NCBI GenBank assembly: GCA_001771935.1
Contig: MERD01000083.1
Location: 1-51,183, forward strand
Length of the DNA stretch: 51,183 nucleotides
From: Betaproteobacteria bacterium RIFCSPLOWO2_02_FULL_67_26
GTDB taxonomy: Bacteria; Pseudomonadota; Gammaproteobacteria; Burkholderiales; SG8-41
Reading direction: 5' to 3'
A model generated the notes under the pieces. That model did not search any database. It had not been told where the DNA came from and saw only the letters and a program-made list of their open reading frames with translations. Positions 1 through 8,020 of this stretch are shown in pieces. Position numbers and translations under genes: made by a program. Within the stretch, counting starts at the first letter, position 1, and the number at the start of each line of letters is the position of its first letter.

Positions 1-194
1 ATGAGTCAATGATAAGGAGTGCGGTCAGCTCCGGCGGGCATCCTCACCGGTCGCTGCCGGTCAGCTGGAACGCCGCCCCCCACCGCGGGCCTGAACGTTC
101 CGGCTTCATGGTTTTCAAGACACCGATGCCGCGATAAGACGCGTTTTCAAAGTGCGTGCTACGATTGCCGCTCCCGCAACTCGAAGGAGTAACC

Positions 195-785
195 GTGAAG
201 CTTTACACGAGCTCGACGTCGGGCAATGCCTACAAGGTGCGGCTGCTGCTTGAAATGCTCAAGGTGCCGTACGAAAAGACGGTGCTCGATTTCTCCAGGC
301 AAGAGCACAAGCAACCGGCCTTCCTGAAGCTCAGCCCGCGCGGACAGGTGCCGGTGGTCGAGGACGAAGGTCGGACGTATTGGGGCTCGACGGCGGGTCT
401 CGTCTACATCGCGCGCAAGCACGGCGGCGACCAGTGGCTGCCGGCCGATCCGGCGCCGATGGCGGAAGTGATGCAATGGCTGGAGCTCGCCCAGAACGAG
501 CTGCACTACGGCCTGCAGTGGGCGCGCGGCAGCAAGACCGGCATCCGGAAGGTCGGCAGCTACGATGAGTACTACGGCTACGGCAAGAACGGCCTCGCCG
601 TGCTCGAGGGCCGCCTCGGGAACAACCCGTGGCTGGCGCTGGGGCGCCCGACGGTGGCCGATGTCGCCTGCTACCCGTACGTGTCGGTGTCTCCCGAGGG
701 CGGGTTCAAGCTCGAGGATTACCCCGGCGTGCTGGCCTGGACCCAGCGCTTCACGGCGCTGCCGGGCTGGATCAAACGGCTGTGA
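195..785 (+). CDS. Glutathione S-transferase family protein
   Basis: A protein of about 196 residues with the two-domain glutathione transferase layout. The N-terminal thioredoxin-like half (residues 1-77) begins KLYTSSTSGNAYKVRLLL and carries the GQVPVVEDEG turn with the conserved cis-proline, followed by the STA glutathione-binding position. The rest is the all-helical C-terminal domain. The expected role is conjugation or reduction with glutathione in the cytoplasm; the substrate cannot be read. I chose GTG at 195 because AAGGAG lies 5 bases upstream; an ATG at 156 in the same frame would add 13 residues without homology. The stop overlaps the start of the FIST gene (GTGA), so the two are probably translationally coupled. 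Confidence 0.88.
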   Translation: MKLYTSSTSGNAYKVRLLLEMLKVPYEKTVLDFSRQEHKQPAFLKLSPRGQVPVVEDEGRTYWGSTAGLVYIARKHGGDQWLPADPAPMAEVMQWLELAQNELHYGLQWARGSKTGIRKVGSYDEYYGYGKNGLAVLEGRLGNNPWLALGRPTVADVACYPYVSVSPEGGFKLEDYPGVLAWTQRFTALPGWIKRL

Positions 786-1888
786 CCGATTTTCGCTACG
801 CCCACGCCCACGCCGCGGACTGGCGGGAAGCCGCCAATTCCTGTCTCGCCCAGCTGGGGCAAGGGCCGGCGAGCCTCGGCTTTCTCTACGCGACCGACCT
901 GCTGGCCGATCACCTCGCCGACATCCTGGCGCTGTTCAAGAGCAAGACCGGCGTGCGGCACTGGGTCGGAACGCTTGGCCTCGGCGTTTGCGCAAGCGGG
1001 CGGGAATACCTGGACGAGCCGGCCATCGCGGTGATGGTGGGCAATTTCGAGCCGGATACCTTCCGCGTATTCTCGGGCGTCACGGCCGCCGCCGACGTGG
1101 ACAACGTCGCGCTGAAGTGCGGCGAGTCGGCGCCCAATTTCGCGATCGTGCACGCCGATCCCCACAACCCGGGCGTCGCGGAGCTCGTGACCCGGCTTGC
1201 CGGCAAGGTCGAGAGCGGCTTTCTCGTGGGCGGGCTCACCAGCTCCCGCCGGCGCAACCTGCAGATCGCCGACGGCGTGGTGGAGGGCGGGCTCTCGGGC
1301 GTCTCGTTCTCCGACGGCGTGACCGTTGCCACGCGCCTGACGCAGGGCTGCTCGCCGATCGGGACCAAGCACGTGGTGACCGCCTGCCAGCACAACGTCA
1401 TCATCAGCCTGGACGGGCGCGCCGCGCTCGAGGTGTTCAAGGAGGACATCGGGGAGGCGCTCGCGCGCGATTTGAACCGCATCGGCGGCCACGTCTTTGC
1501 CGGGCTGCCGATCACGGGCAGCGACACCGGCGACTACCTGGTGCGCAACCTCGTCGGCATCGACCCCGCCAACCAGTTGATCGCCATCGGCGAATTGCTG
1601 CAGCAGGGCTCGAGCATCATGTTCTGCCGGCGCGACACCAAGACCGCGAACGAGGACATGACCCGCATGCTGGAGAGCATTCGCAAGGGCCTCTACTCGC
1701 GGCCGCGCGGCGGGATCTATTACACGTGCCTCGGGCGCGGCGCAAGCCTGTTCGGGCCCAACTCTGAGGAACTCAAGATGATTTGCGAGTCGCTCGGCGA
1801 TTTTCCGCTGGTCGGGTTCTTCTGCAACGGCGAGATCTCGCACAACCGGCTCTACGGCTACACCGGCGTGCTCACGCTGTTCGTATGA
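782..1888 (+). CDS. FIST N- and C-domain protein
   Basis: A 368-residue protein matching the FIST_N plus FIST_C arrangement: an N-terminal region with HWVGTLGLGVCASGREY and a PDxxRVFSG segment, then a C-terminal domain ending GDFPLVGFFCNGEISHNRLYG style, where the final GFFCNGEI is a typical FIST_C signature. FIST domains are proposed small-molecule sensors, often fused to signalling modules; this one stands alone and has no signal peptide or membrane segment. GTG at 782 overlaps the glutathione transferase stop (GTGA) and its own stop overlaps the next ATG (ATGA), so it is the middle gene of a tightly coupled trio. No effector domain is fused, so its output is unknown. Confidence 0.85.
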   Translation: MTDFRYAHAHAADWREAANSCLAQLGQGPASLGFLYATDLLADHLADILALFKSKTGVRHWVGTLGLGVCASGREYLDEPAIAVMVGNFEPDTFRVFSGVTAAADVDNVALKCGESAPNFAIVHADPHNPGVAELVTRLAGKVESGFLVGGLTSSRRRNLQIADGVVEGGLSGVSFSDGVTVATRLTQGCSPIGTKHVVTACQHNVIISLDGRAALEVFKEDIGEALARDLNRIGGHVFAGLPITGSDTGDYLVRNLVGIDPANQLIAIGELLQQGSSIMFCRRDTKTANEDMTRMLESIRKGLYSRPRGGIYYTCLGRGASLFGPNSEELKMICESLGDFPLVGFFCNGEISHNRLYGYTGVLTLFV

Positions 1889-2592
1889 CGTGGCTCGAGC
1901 GCATCGTCGAAATGCTGCCGCTCACGTGGCTGGACGTGGCTGCGCTGGTGCTGTTCGCCGCGGCGTGGGCCGTGTACCAATGGTACGCGGACTACAGCGC
2001 GACGCCGCGCCCCCGCCTCGGCCGGGAGATGGACCGGTTCACGGGCGAGTGGCTCGTGCAGATGGCCGGGCGCGACAACCGGATGGTGGACGTCAACGTG
2101 CTGCGCAACCTGACGCGCAGCTCGCAATTCTTCGCCTCGACCACCATGCTGATCCTCGGCGCGCTCGTCGCGCTCATGGGCTATGCCGAGCAGGCGGCGC
2201 TGGTGATGGCGGACCTGCCGTTCGCGCAACTGGTGTCGCGGCGCCTGTGGGAAATCAAGATCCTGGTGCTGCTGCTGATCTTCGTCTACGCCTTCTTCAA
2301 GTTCTCGTGGTCGATCCGCCAGTTCAGCTTCGGCTCGATCCTGGTCGGCGCGACGAAGAAACCGACGCCCAGCCCCGAGCAGTACGCGGTGCATACGAAC
2401 CGCATCGCGGTGATCCTGTCCTTCGCCAACCGCAACTTCAACCAGGGGCTGCGCGCCTACTACTTCGGCGTCGCCGCGCTGTCGTGGTTTCTGCACCCGG
2501 CATTGATGATGGTGGTGACGCTGGGCGTGATCTACGTGCTGCACCAGCGCGAATTCCGCTCGCAGACGCTCGAATTGCTGCGGCGGGAGTAG
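1885..2592 (+). CDS. DUF599 family integral membrane protein
   Basis: A 235-residue membrane protein. Hydrophobic segments are seen near residues 14-30 (WLDVAALVLFAAAWAVYQW), 83-100 (STTMLILGALVALMGY), 119-137 (IKILVLLLIFVYAFFKFSW) and 187-215 (AALSWFLHPALMMVVTLGVIY). The motif region around the third helix, with KFSWSIRQFSFGSILVGA, resembles the DUF599 family, whose function is unknown. The start ATG at 1885 overlaps the FIST stop as ATGA, so translation is probably coupled. It converges on the DapA-like gene with 21 bases between stops; that gap contains a short GGGCG/CGCCC inverted repeat without a T-run. Confidence 0.8.
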   Translation: MTWLERIVEMLPLTWLDVAALVLFAAAWAVYQWYADYSATPRPRLGREMDRFTGEWLVQMAGRDNRMVDVNVLRNLTRSSQFFASTTMLILGALVALMGYAEQAALVMADLPFAQLVSRRLWEIKILVLLLIFVYAFFKFSWSIRQFSFGSILVGATKKPTPSPEQYAVHTNRIAVILSFANRNFNQGLRAYYFGVAALSWFLHPALMMVVTLGVIYVLHQREFRSQTLELLRRE

Positions 2593-2613
2593 GGCGGCAG
2601 GCTTCGCCCGCGG

Positions 2614-3609
2614 TCAGGCGGCGCGCTTCAGCAGGCCCGCCGCGCGCGCTCTCGCGGGGAGGCCGGTGGCCTCGAGGTCGGCCCGCATCTGCTCCTTCGC
2701 CTCCGCGCTCATCTCCGCGCACGGCGCGCGCACCGGCCCGCCCGCCATGCCGATACACTCCATCCAGAACTTCTGCTCGGCGATCGCCAGGCGCCCGCCG
2801 CCGCCGTAGCCGGGGATCCATTTCGCGAGGACCGAGCGCAGCGGGTTCAGGCTCCGGCAGATTTCCGTGGCCTTGTTCATGTCGCCCGCCAGCGCGGCGC
2901 GGGTGTAATCGTTCACCGGCGTGTATCCGGGGACCTGGTAGAGGTGCGGGCAGTAGTTCAGCAGCCAGCGATCGCCGCACACGCTGACGTTGTACAGGAA
3001 GGGCGCCTCGTCCGCGACGCTGACCTCGACGTCATGGCCGATGGCGTCGCGCAGGGCGGTGGTGGGCTGGGGCTTGCTGACGCCCTGCTTGAAGCCGCAG
3101 ATGTTCGGCAGCGCCGCCAGCCGCTTCGCGAGCCGCGGCGAGATCGGGTAGGTGGCCTCGGTGTTGAAGAGAACGATCCCGATATCCACGCGATCGCACA
3201 CGAACTTGTAGTAATCGTGCACGGCGTCGTCGCCGCGCGCGGCGACGTAGGGCGTCAGGATGATCACGAAGTCCGCGCCCGCCGCCTGCGCATGCTGTGA
3301 CAGCTTGACCGCCTCGTACGGGTTCTGATGGTGGCAGCCCGCGATCAGCGGGATGCGGCCCTTCGCGGCGTCCACGTTGATCTCGACGACGCGCATGCGC
3401 TCCTCGTTGGTCATCGCCCAGAACTCGCCGACGTTGCCGATGCAGTAGTGGCCCTCGAGCTTGAGCCGGGAGATGCAATGCTCCAGGTTGGCCGCGTTGC
3501 CGGCCTCATCCAGGCGGTCGTCGCCGGTGAAAGTCGTGGGCAGCGCGGTCCACACGCCTTTCAGCACGGTCTTCGCGTATTCCTTGGCTTCGTGCTTGCG
3601 GTACTTCAC
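2614..3609 (-). CDS. DapA-family (dihydrodipicolinate synthase-like) aldolase/lyase
   Basis: A 331-residue TIM-barrel aldolase-family protein. Visible family features are GVWTALPTTF near the N-terminus, the GNVGEFWAMTNEER strand corresponding to the GTTGE motif, LTPYV (Tyr121) and the Schiff-base lysine in ICGFKQG (Lys174). The usual LYNxP strand, whose Tyr acts in catalysis in DapA, reads VLFNTEA here, with Phe at the Tyr position, so it is unlikely to be the lysine-biosynthesis enzyme. Members near TRAP or TTT receptors often act on keto-acids or sugar acids. It is the last gene of the minus-strand run that begins with the TAXI binding protein; 87 bases including a heptamer repeat separate it from the acetyltransferase. 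Confidence 0.82.
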   Translation of the reverse strand: MKYRKHEAKEYAKTVLKGVWTALPTTFTGDDRLDEAGNAANLEHCISRLKLEGHYCIGNVGEFWAMTNEERMRVVEINVDAAKGRIPLIAGCHHQNPYEAVKLSQHAQAAGADFVIILTPYVAARGDDAVHDYYKFVCDRVDIGIVLFNTEATYPISPRLAKRLAALPNICGFKQGVSKPQPTTALRDAIGHDVEVSVADEAPFLYNVSVCGDRWLLNYCPHLYQVPGYTPVNDYTRAALAGDMNKATEICRSLNPLRSVLAKWIPGYGGGGRLAIAEQKFWMECIGMAGGPVRAPCAEMSAEAKEQMRADLEATGLPARARAAGLLKRAA

Positions 3610-3663
3610 GGGATCCTCCGCGCGGGTCAGGGGCTGGATCGGACCAAGGATAGCAAATTCAAC

Positions 3664-3677
3664 GAGTCACGACTCAC
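3664..3677 (-). repeat. GTGANNN heptamer tandem repeat, 2 units
   Basis: On the minus strand two head-to-tail 7-base units read GTGAGTC GTGACTC, between the GNAT stop and the DapA-like start. It belongs to the same dispersed period-7 family as the tracts at 13466, 17601, 42727 and 46049. With only two units it is the weakest copy together with 46049. Confidence 0.5.
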
Positions 3678-3696
3678 GATCCGCGAACCGCCTTCA

Positions 3697-4191
3697 TCAG
3701 AGCAGGCGCTGCAGGAACACGACATCGAGCCAGCGTCCGAACTTGCGGCCGACCTCCCGGAAATGCGCGGCACGGGAGAATCCGCAGGCCTCGAGCAGCC
3801 CGATGGCGCCGGTGGTCTCGCTGCAGCAGCCGCCGACGAGCGCGTGGTGGCCGAGAGCGCGGGCGCGTTCGACCAGGTCGTGCACGATCTTGCGGCCGAT
3901 CCCGCGCCGGTGCCAGTCGGAGTGGATGTAGACGGAGAGCTCGGCGGTGTGCCGGTAAGCCGGCCGGATTCGGAATACCTCGAGCGAGCCCCAGCCGATG
4001 ACCGGACCAGCGGCCTGCGCGACGATGACCGGGTGGCCCGGCGAGCGGCCGTCGAGCCACGCCAGGCGCTGCTCGAGCGTCATCGGCTCGGTGAGGAAGG
4101 TGGCCGTGGAATGAACGACGTAATGGTTCTGGATGTCGTTGATGGCCCCGGCATCATCCCGGGTCGCGAGACGAAGCGAGCAGGCGCTCAT
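3697..4191 (-). CDS. GNAT N-acetyltransferase, phosphinothricin acetyltransferase-like
   Basis: A 164-residue single-domain GNAT enzyme. The N-terminus LRLATRDDAGAINDIQNHYV and the FLTEPMTLEQRLAWLDGR segment resemble the phosphinothricin/methionine sulfoximine acetyltransferase subgroup. The acetyl-CoA-binding motif A is LSVYIHSDWHRRGIGRKIVHDL (R/Q-x-x-G-x-G/A as HRRGIG), followed by GLLEACGFSRAAHFREVGRKFGRW. It would acetylate a small amine or amino-acid analogue in the cytoplasm; the natural substrate is not known. It sits 37 bases downstream of the TRAP permease in the same direction and probably belongs to that transcription unit. Confidence 0.82.
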   Translation of the reverse strand: MSACSLRLATRDDAGAINDIQNHYVVHSTATFLTEPMTLEQRLAWLDGRSPGHPVIVAQAAGPVIGWGSLEVFRIRPAYRHTAELSVYIHSDWHRRGIGRKIVHDLVERARALGHHALVGGCCSETTGAIGLLEACGFSRAAHFREVGRKFGRWLDVVFLQRLL

Positions 4192-4228
4192 GCGGCAGAA
4201 ACCGGCGGGGGCGCGATGAAAGGGAATA

Positions 4229-6226
4229 CTAGCCGCGAGGCGCCGCCGCCGCGGACAGTTTTGTTTCGCCCCGCTCTGCTACCGGAACGTTGCGCCGCCG
4301 CAGCACCCAGTAGCCGACGAACAGGCCGACCGGGATGCAGGAGAGGATCGCGAGCTGCCGGTCCGGATGCAACAGTACGACCAGCGAGATGGCAGCCAGC
4401 GCTAGCCGCAGCAGCCAGTCGACCGCGCGGTGGTCCGCGAACCGCGCCTGGATGCTGAAGATGATGCCAATCGTTGCCGTCATGATCAGCAGCATGGCCC
4501 CGATCTGCGCAAGGCCGGGCTCGAGCACGAGCTCCGGACGGGTAAATACCCCGGCCATCAGGACGAACAGCCCGACGCAGATCAGAATTGCATGGAACAG
4601 GGTCTTCATGAAGGACGTTTCCGCGATCTTCGATGTCACCGCGGCGGATACGGACGTGGGCGGCGTGACCTCGCCCCAGACCGCGATGAAGAACGCGAAG
4701 AAGTGGACGACCCACGGGTCCACGCCGGCCTTGATCATCGGCGGCACGATCACGAGGGCGGTGATGATGTAGGTCGGCGCCGGCGGCAGCCCGGTTCCGA
4801 GCAGCGCGCCGAAAAAGAAGGCGACGAGCGCCATCGCCGCGAGGTTGACCCCCGCGGCCGCGATGAGGAGGGAGCCAACCTTCGTCGGCACGCCGGTGAT
4901 GACCATTGCGCCGGTCATGATCGACAGCGTCGCCAGGAGGAGCGTCAGGTCGGCGGTCATCTCCGCGAAATACTCCACGAAGCGCCCGAGCGTCCCGGTG
5001 AGGTTGCGCCACGGGCGGCCGGGCGCCCGCGCGACCGCGATCAGGTGCGCGACGACCAGGCTGCCGCCGATTCCGATGAAGACGTAGAGCGCGGCGAACA
5101 TGGGCGCGAGATGCAGCACGGCCATCACGCCGATCAGCCCGCCGACGACGCCGACGAAGGCCACAATGTTCATCCAGTCCGTCCAGCGCATGCGCTCGGC
5201 GACGACGGTACCGAGGCGCGCGCGGTGGCGCGTCGAGAGCAGGTAGACCGACACGCTGACGCTCACGTAGTAGATGATGGCGGGCGCGTAGCCGCGCGCG
5301 ACGACGTCGAAATAGCTGCGCCCCATGAATTCCGCCATCAGGAAGGCGGCGATGCCCATCACCGGCGGCATCAGCTGGCCTCCGAGCGAGGAGGCGGTCT
5401 CGATGGCGGATGCGATCTGTCGGGGCATGCCGGCACCGATCATCGCCGGGATGGTCGCCGACCCCACGGTGATCGCATTGGCCGCGCCGCTTCCGCTCAC
5501 GGTGCCGACGGCCATCGAGCCCAGCACGGCGGACTGCGGCAGGGCGTGAGGCGAGCGCGCGGCGATCTGCTTGGACGCCCTCAGGATCGAGTCCACGCAG
5601 CCGAAGGCGCGCAGCGCGGCAAGCACCAGGATGAAGGAGCCGATCAGCGTCAGCGCGAGCTGGGACAGGTTGGAGAAGACGCCGGTCGCCATCTCCACGC
5701 TCATGGCGCTTGCGATGCGCTCCCAGGTGAGCCCGGGATGGAAGAACATGCCGGGCACCACCGAGCCGTATACCGCGTAGAGCATCAGCAGGGCGTTCAG
5801 CACGAACAGGACCAGGTGGCGCCTGCGGGTGTACTCCATGATCAGCACCACCATCAACGATCCCATGGTGAGATCGGCCGCGTTCCAGGTCCCGGCGCGC
5901 ACCGTGCCGATTTCCTCGTACTCGACGAACATGTATACGGCGACGGCGAGCGAGGTGACGATGTAGACCGCGCCGATGACGCCGCTCGCGACGGCCGGGA
6001 GCCGCGGATAGAGCTCGCCCTTGCGCAGCTCGTCCAGCGTGAACAGGATGAAGGTGACCGGAACCAGCACGAGTGCGAGCAGGGCCGGCCCCCCCTCGCT
6101 GGTCCAGTAATAGACGAAGAGGTAGAGGAAGAAGAGAACAGCCGTCAGGGTGTACAGCGCATTGGCCACGGCGCGCGCCCGGGGACCGGGCGCCGCTGAA
6201 CCAGGCTGGGTCGGAATGACTGCCAT
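4229..6226 (-). CDS. TRAP transporter fused permease (DctQ-DctM type)
   Basis: A 665-residue polytopic inner-membrane protein. About four N-terminal helices correspond to the small DctQ subunit. The long DctM-like part shows the family stretch SMAVGTVSGSGAANAITVGS, then ASSLGGQLMPPVMG and later FGALLGTGLPPAPTYI. The length fits the fused permeases that pair with TAXI-type binding proteins. It would import an unknown carboxylate or similar solute with a sodium or proton gradient. The binding-protein gene lies just upstream; the 64-base gap holds a strong stem-loop ending 9 bases before this ATG, and I see no Shine-Dalgarno sequence for this start. Confidence 0.93.
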   Translation of the reverse strand: MAVIPTQPGSAAPGPRARAVANALYTLTAVLFFLYLFVYYWTSEGGPALLALVLVPVTFILFTLDELRKGELYPRLPAVASGVIGAVYIVTSLAVAVYMFVEYEEIGTVRAGTWNAADLTMGSLMVVLIMEYTRRRHLVLFVLNALLMLYAVYGSVVPGMFFHPGLTWERIASAMSVEMATGVFSNLSQLALTLIGSFILVLAALRAFGCVDSILRASKQIAARSPHALPQSAVLGSMAVGTVSGSGAANAITVGSATIPAMIGAGMPRQIASAIETASSLGGQLMPPVMGIAAFLMAEFMGRSYFDVVARGYAPAIIYYVSVSVSVYLLSTRHRARLGTVVAERMRWTDWMNIVAFVGVVGGLIGVMAVLHLAPMFAALYVFIGIGGSLVVAHLIAVARAPGRPWRNLTGTLGRFVEYFAEMTADLTLLLATLSIMTGAMVITGVPTKVGSLLIAAAGVNLAAMALVAFFFGALLGTGLPPAPTYIITALVIVPPMIKAGVDPWVVHFFAFFIAVWGEVTPPTSVSAAVTSKIAETSFMKTLFHAILICVGLFVLMAGVFTRPELVLEPGLAQIGAMLLIMTATIGIIFSIQARFADHRAVDWLLRLALAAISLVVLLHPDRQLAILSCIPVGLFVGYWVLRRRNVPVAERGETKLSAAAAPRG

Positions 6227-6234
6227 GCGAAAGT

Positions 6235-6266
6235 CGGGGGCAGGCGCTGGTCTGCGCCCGCCCCCG
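6235..6266 (-). promoter_or_regulatory. Intercistronic stem-loop between TAXI and permease genes
   Basis: A near-perfect inverted repeat: GGGGGC-A-GGCGC (6236-6247), six-base loop, GCGCC-C-GCCCCC (6254-6265). On the transcribed minus strand the single mismatch becomes a G-U pair, giving an uninterrupted stem of about 12 base pairs. There is no T-run, so it is unlikely to be a full terminator. Its position suggests a 3' mRNA-stabilising or partial attenuation element that lets the binding protein be made in excess of the permease. Confidence 0.6.
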
Positions 6267-6290
6267 GCTCAATTCACCCGTCGCGCCCTG

Positions 6291-7310
6291 CTACTTGGCG
6301 ATCCGGGAATCCCACTTCGCGTCCCACACGCCCTTCTCGCGCATGTATTTTGCGAGTCCCGGATGGATCGGCAGGAGGTTCGCGGCGGAACTGACGCCGA
6401 GTTTCTGGAACCCGGGCATGTCCTTGGCGATCTGGGCGAAGCCCGGATCGGCCTTGACCAGGTCGGGAAGGTTTTTCTCGATCACCTTGAGCATCTGGTA
6501 GACGTCGTCCTGGGGAACCTCGAGGCCGACGTGGAAGCCGTAGTAGAACGGCAGCACCACTACCTTGTCGGCGTGAACGTCCTTCTTGAACACCTCCGGC
6601 TTCAGCTCGAGGATGGCGAAGCCGGCCTTCTTGAGCGCGGCGATTTCCGCGGTGCTGGGGTTGACCGCCGCCCAGTCGGCCGCCAGCGAGGCTTCGGCGA
6701 TCCAGGGCGCGAGTGCGGCTTCGCCGGTGGTGTACAGGCCGAACCCGTCGATGCTGCCGCTCTGGAGCAGCGATCCGGCCGCGGACAAGTCAACCTGGCG
6801 ATACGTGTACTTCATCCCGAGCGCCTCGAATGCCCGCTCGAGCTGGGCGCGCGTGTCCCACGGCGGCATCCCGGTGAAGAGGGCCTTGCCGGCCAGATCG
6901 TTCCAGCCCTTGTATTTGCCCTTGTCGCGCGAGTGCACCGCCATGCCCATGTCGACGGTGTAGGTCCAAAGGGACTGTACCGGCTGGCGTTTCATGCCCG
7001 CCTTGAAGCCCTTGAAGCGCTTGATGTCGTTGGCCATTTCGTAGAAGGCGATGTCGGAGCCGTAGTAGCCTTCGAACTTGCCGGTGGCGTAACCCTTGAT
7101 GGTCACGACCGCCCCCGGCGTCGGCTGCACGGTGACCCGGTAATTCGGCATTTCCCGGTTCAGCACTTCGGCGAGTATGACGAGCGCCTTGTGTCCCGCC
7201 GATCCAACCGCCGAGGTGCCCCACGGAATTTCCTTCACCTGCGACAGCGCCGGGGCGGCCGCGGCGACCGCCAGGCCCGTGACCAGCAAGGCAAGCGTGC
7301 GTTTGAACAT
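6291..7310 (-). CDS. TAXI family TRAP transporter solute-binding protein
   Basis: A 339-residue periplasmic protein. The N-terminal signal peptide is MFKRTLALLVTGLAVAAAAP with likely cleavage at ALS-Q. After it comes the TAXI fold: WGTSAVGSAGHKALVILAEVLN, with the small-residue phosphate-loop-like start, then YATGKFEGYYGSDIAFYEM and LTLxQSG-like SLLQSGSIDGFGLY. It captures the substrate for the fused permease downstream. AAAGGAGGA lies at good spacing upstream of ATG 7310. A TACAAT -10-like hexamer and an 11-base palindrome lie 55-65 bases upstream. It is the first gene of a probable operon: TAXI, permease, acetyltransferase, DapA-like protein. Confidence 0.93.
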   Translation of the reverse strand: MFKRTLALLVTGLAVAAAAPALSQVKEIPWGTSAVGSAGHKALVILAEVLNREMPNYRVTVQPTPGAVVTIKGYATGKFEGYYGSDIAFYEMANDIKRFKGFKAGMKRQPVQSLWTYTVDMGMAVHSRDKGKYKGWNDLAGKALFTGMPPWDTRAQLERAFEALGMKYTYRQVDLSAAGSLLQSGSIDGFGLYTTGEAALAPWIAEASLAADWAAVNPSTAEIAALKKAGFAILELKPEVFKKDVHADKVVVLPFYYGFHVGLEVPQDDVYQMLKVIEKNLPDLVKADPGFAQIAKDMPGFQKLGVSSAANLLPIHPGLAKYMREKGVWDAKWDSRIAK

Positions 7311-7364
7311 GACTGATTCCTCCTTTGTGGATTGGGCGGATTCTTCTGGCGATCCTCCCCCGGC

Positions 7365-7376
7365 ATTGTATTACAA
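7365..7376 (-). promoter_or_regulatory. Candidate -10 element overlapping a GntR/FadR-type palindrome
   Basis: On the minus strand TACAAT (7370-7365) resembles a sigma-70 -10 hexamer upstream of the TAXI gene. Overlapping it, TTGTATTACAA (7366-7376) is a perfect inverted repeat around one base and fits the TNGTNNNACNA pattern known for FadR-subfamily GntR regulators. No GntR gene is in the window, so the regulator would be encoded elsewhere. No good -35 hexamer is visible. Confidence 0.4.
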
Positions 7377-7414
7377 CCGCGCTGCTGGTGGGGATGCGGT
7401 TGTCCCTCGTCACG

Positions 7415-8020
7415 TCACTGGAATGAAGAGCCGGGTTTTCCGAGAAACCTGACTTCCGCGGGGGTCGAAGGGCGCCCGAGCGCCTTGTTACGGTGGGGAA
7501 AACGGCCGAAGCGCTCGATGATCTCGAGGTGGCGGCGGGCGTAATCCAGGAAACTCTCGTAGTCCTTGCGCCAGGGGGGCGCGACCGTATGCGCGAGCCC
7601 GTCGAAACAGCGCACCCCCAGCCTTTGCAGCTCCATGTCTTCCGCGTGCTCGAGCGGGATGTAGAAAAATGCCCGCTGGGCGGGAATCAACTCGCGGTCA
7701 ACCCCGATATTGATGCCGGCAACGGCAATTCGCTGCGCAGCCGGGTCCTGCGCGAACGCGCCCGCGGTGCCGCGGTGGATGTGGCGCGAGAGCTGGTCGA
7801 GCACGATGATGAGCGCGCTGCGGCCGCGCGGCGTTGCCGTCCAATCCTTTTCGAGCTCGCCGCGGCTGGCGCGCTGGTGCAGGGCGCCGAATTGCTCCTT
7901 GATTTCCGCGTCGTAGTCGCGCCCGTCGCCGAACCACATCTTCCGCTTCGCGGGGTCGAGCGCGCCGTCGGCGCCGCAGGCGCCGAACCAGAAGTCCAGC
8001 ACTCCCTCAATCTCGTTCAT
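7415..8020 (-). CDS. DUF924 family protein
   Basis: A 201-residue soluble protein with the DUF924 hallmarks: VLDFWFG at the start, KMWFGDGRDYDAEIKEQFG, then GRSALIIVLDQLSRHIHRGTAGAFAQDP and YIPLEHAEDMELQ. The family is a helical, TPR-like fold with no established activity. Its ATG lies inside the last codons of the HNH nuclease gene, a 14-base overlap, so the two are probably co-translated. Beyond its stop lies the promoter region of the TAXI operon. Confidence 0.88.
   Translation of the reverse strand: MNEIEGVLDFWFGACGADGALDPAKRKMWFGDGRDYDAEIKEQFGALHQRASRGELEKDWTATPRGRSALIIVLDQLSRHIHRGTAGAFAQDPAAQRIAVAGINIGVDRELIPAQRAFFYIPLEHAEDMELQRLGVRCFDGLAHTVAPPWRKDYESFLDYARRHLEIIERFGRFPHRNKALGRPSTPAEVRFLGKPGSSFQ

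Noticed and set aside
1-194. A possible gene or RNA at the left end of the window
   Set aside because: No frame with family features and no tRNA-like fold seen; a CTACGAT sequence near 158 is too weak to call a promoter.
2592-2613. GGGCG/CGCCC inverted repeat between DUF599 and the DapA-like gene as a bidirectional terminator
   Set aside because: Only five base pairs and no T-run on either side; not enough to call a terminator.
4188-6272. Open frame of about 690 codons on the minus strand in another frame than the TRAP permease, and a long plus-strand frame opposite it
   Set aside because: Arg/Ala/Gly- or Arg/Asp/His-rich translations with no motifs; the permease frame has clear membrane helices and family blocks.
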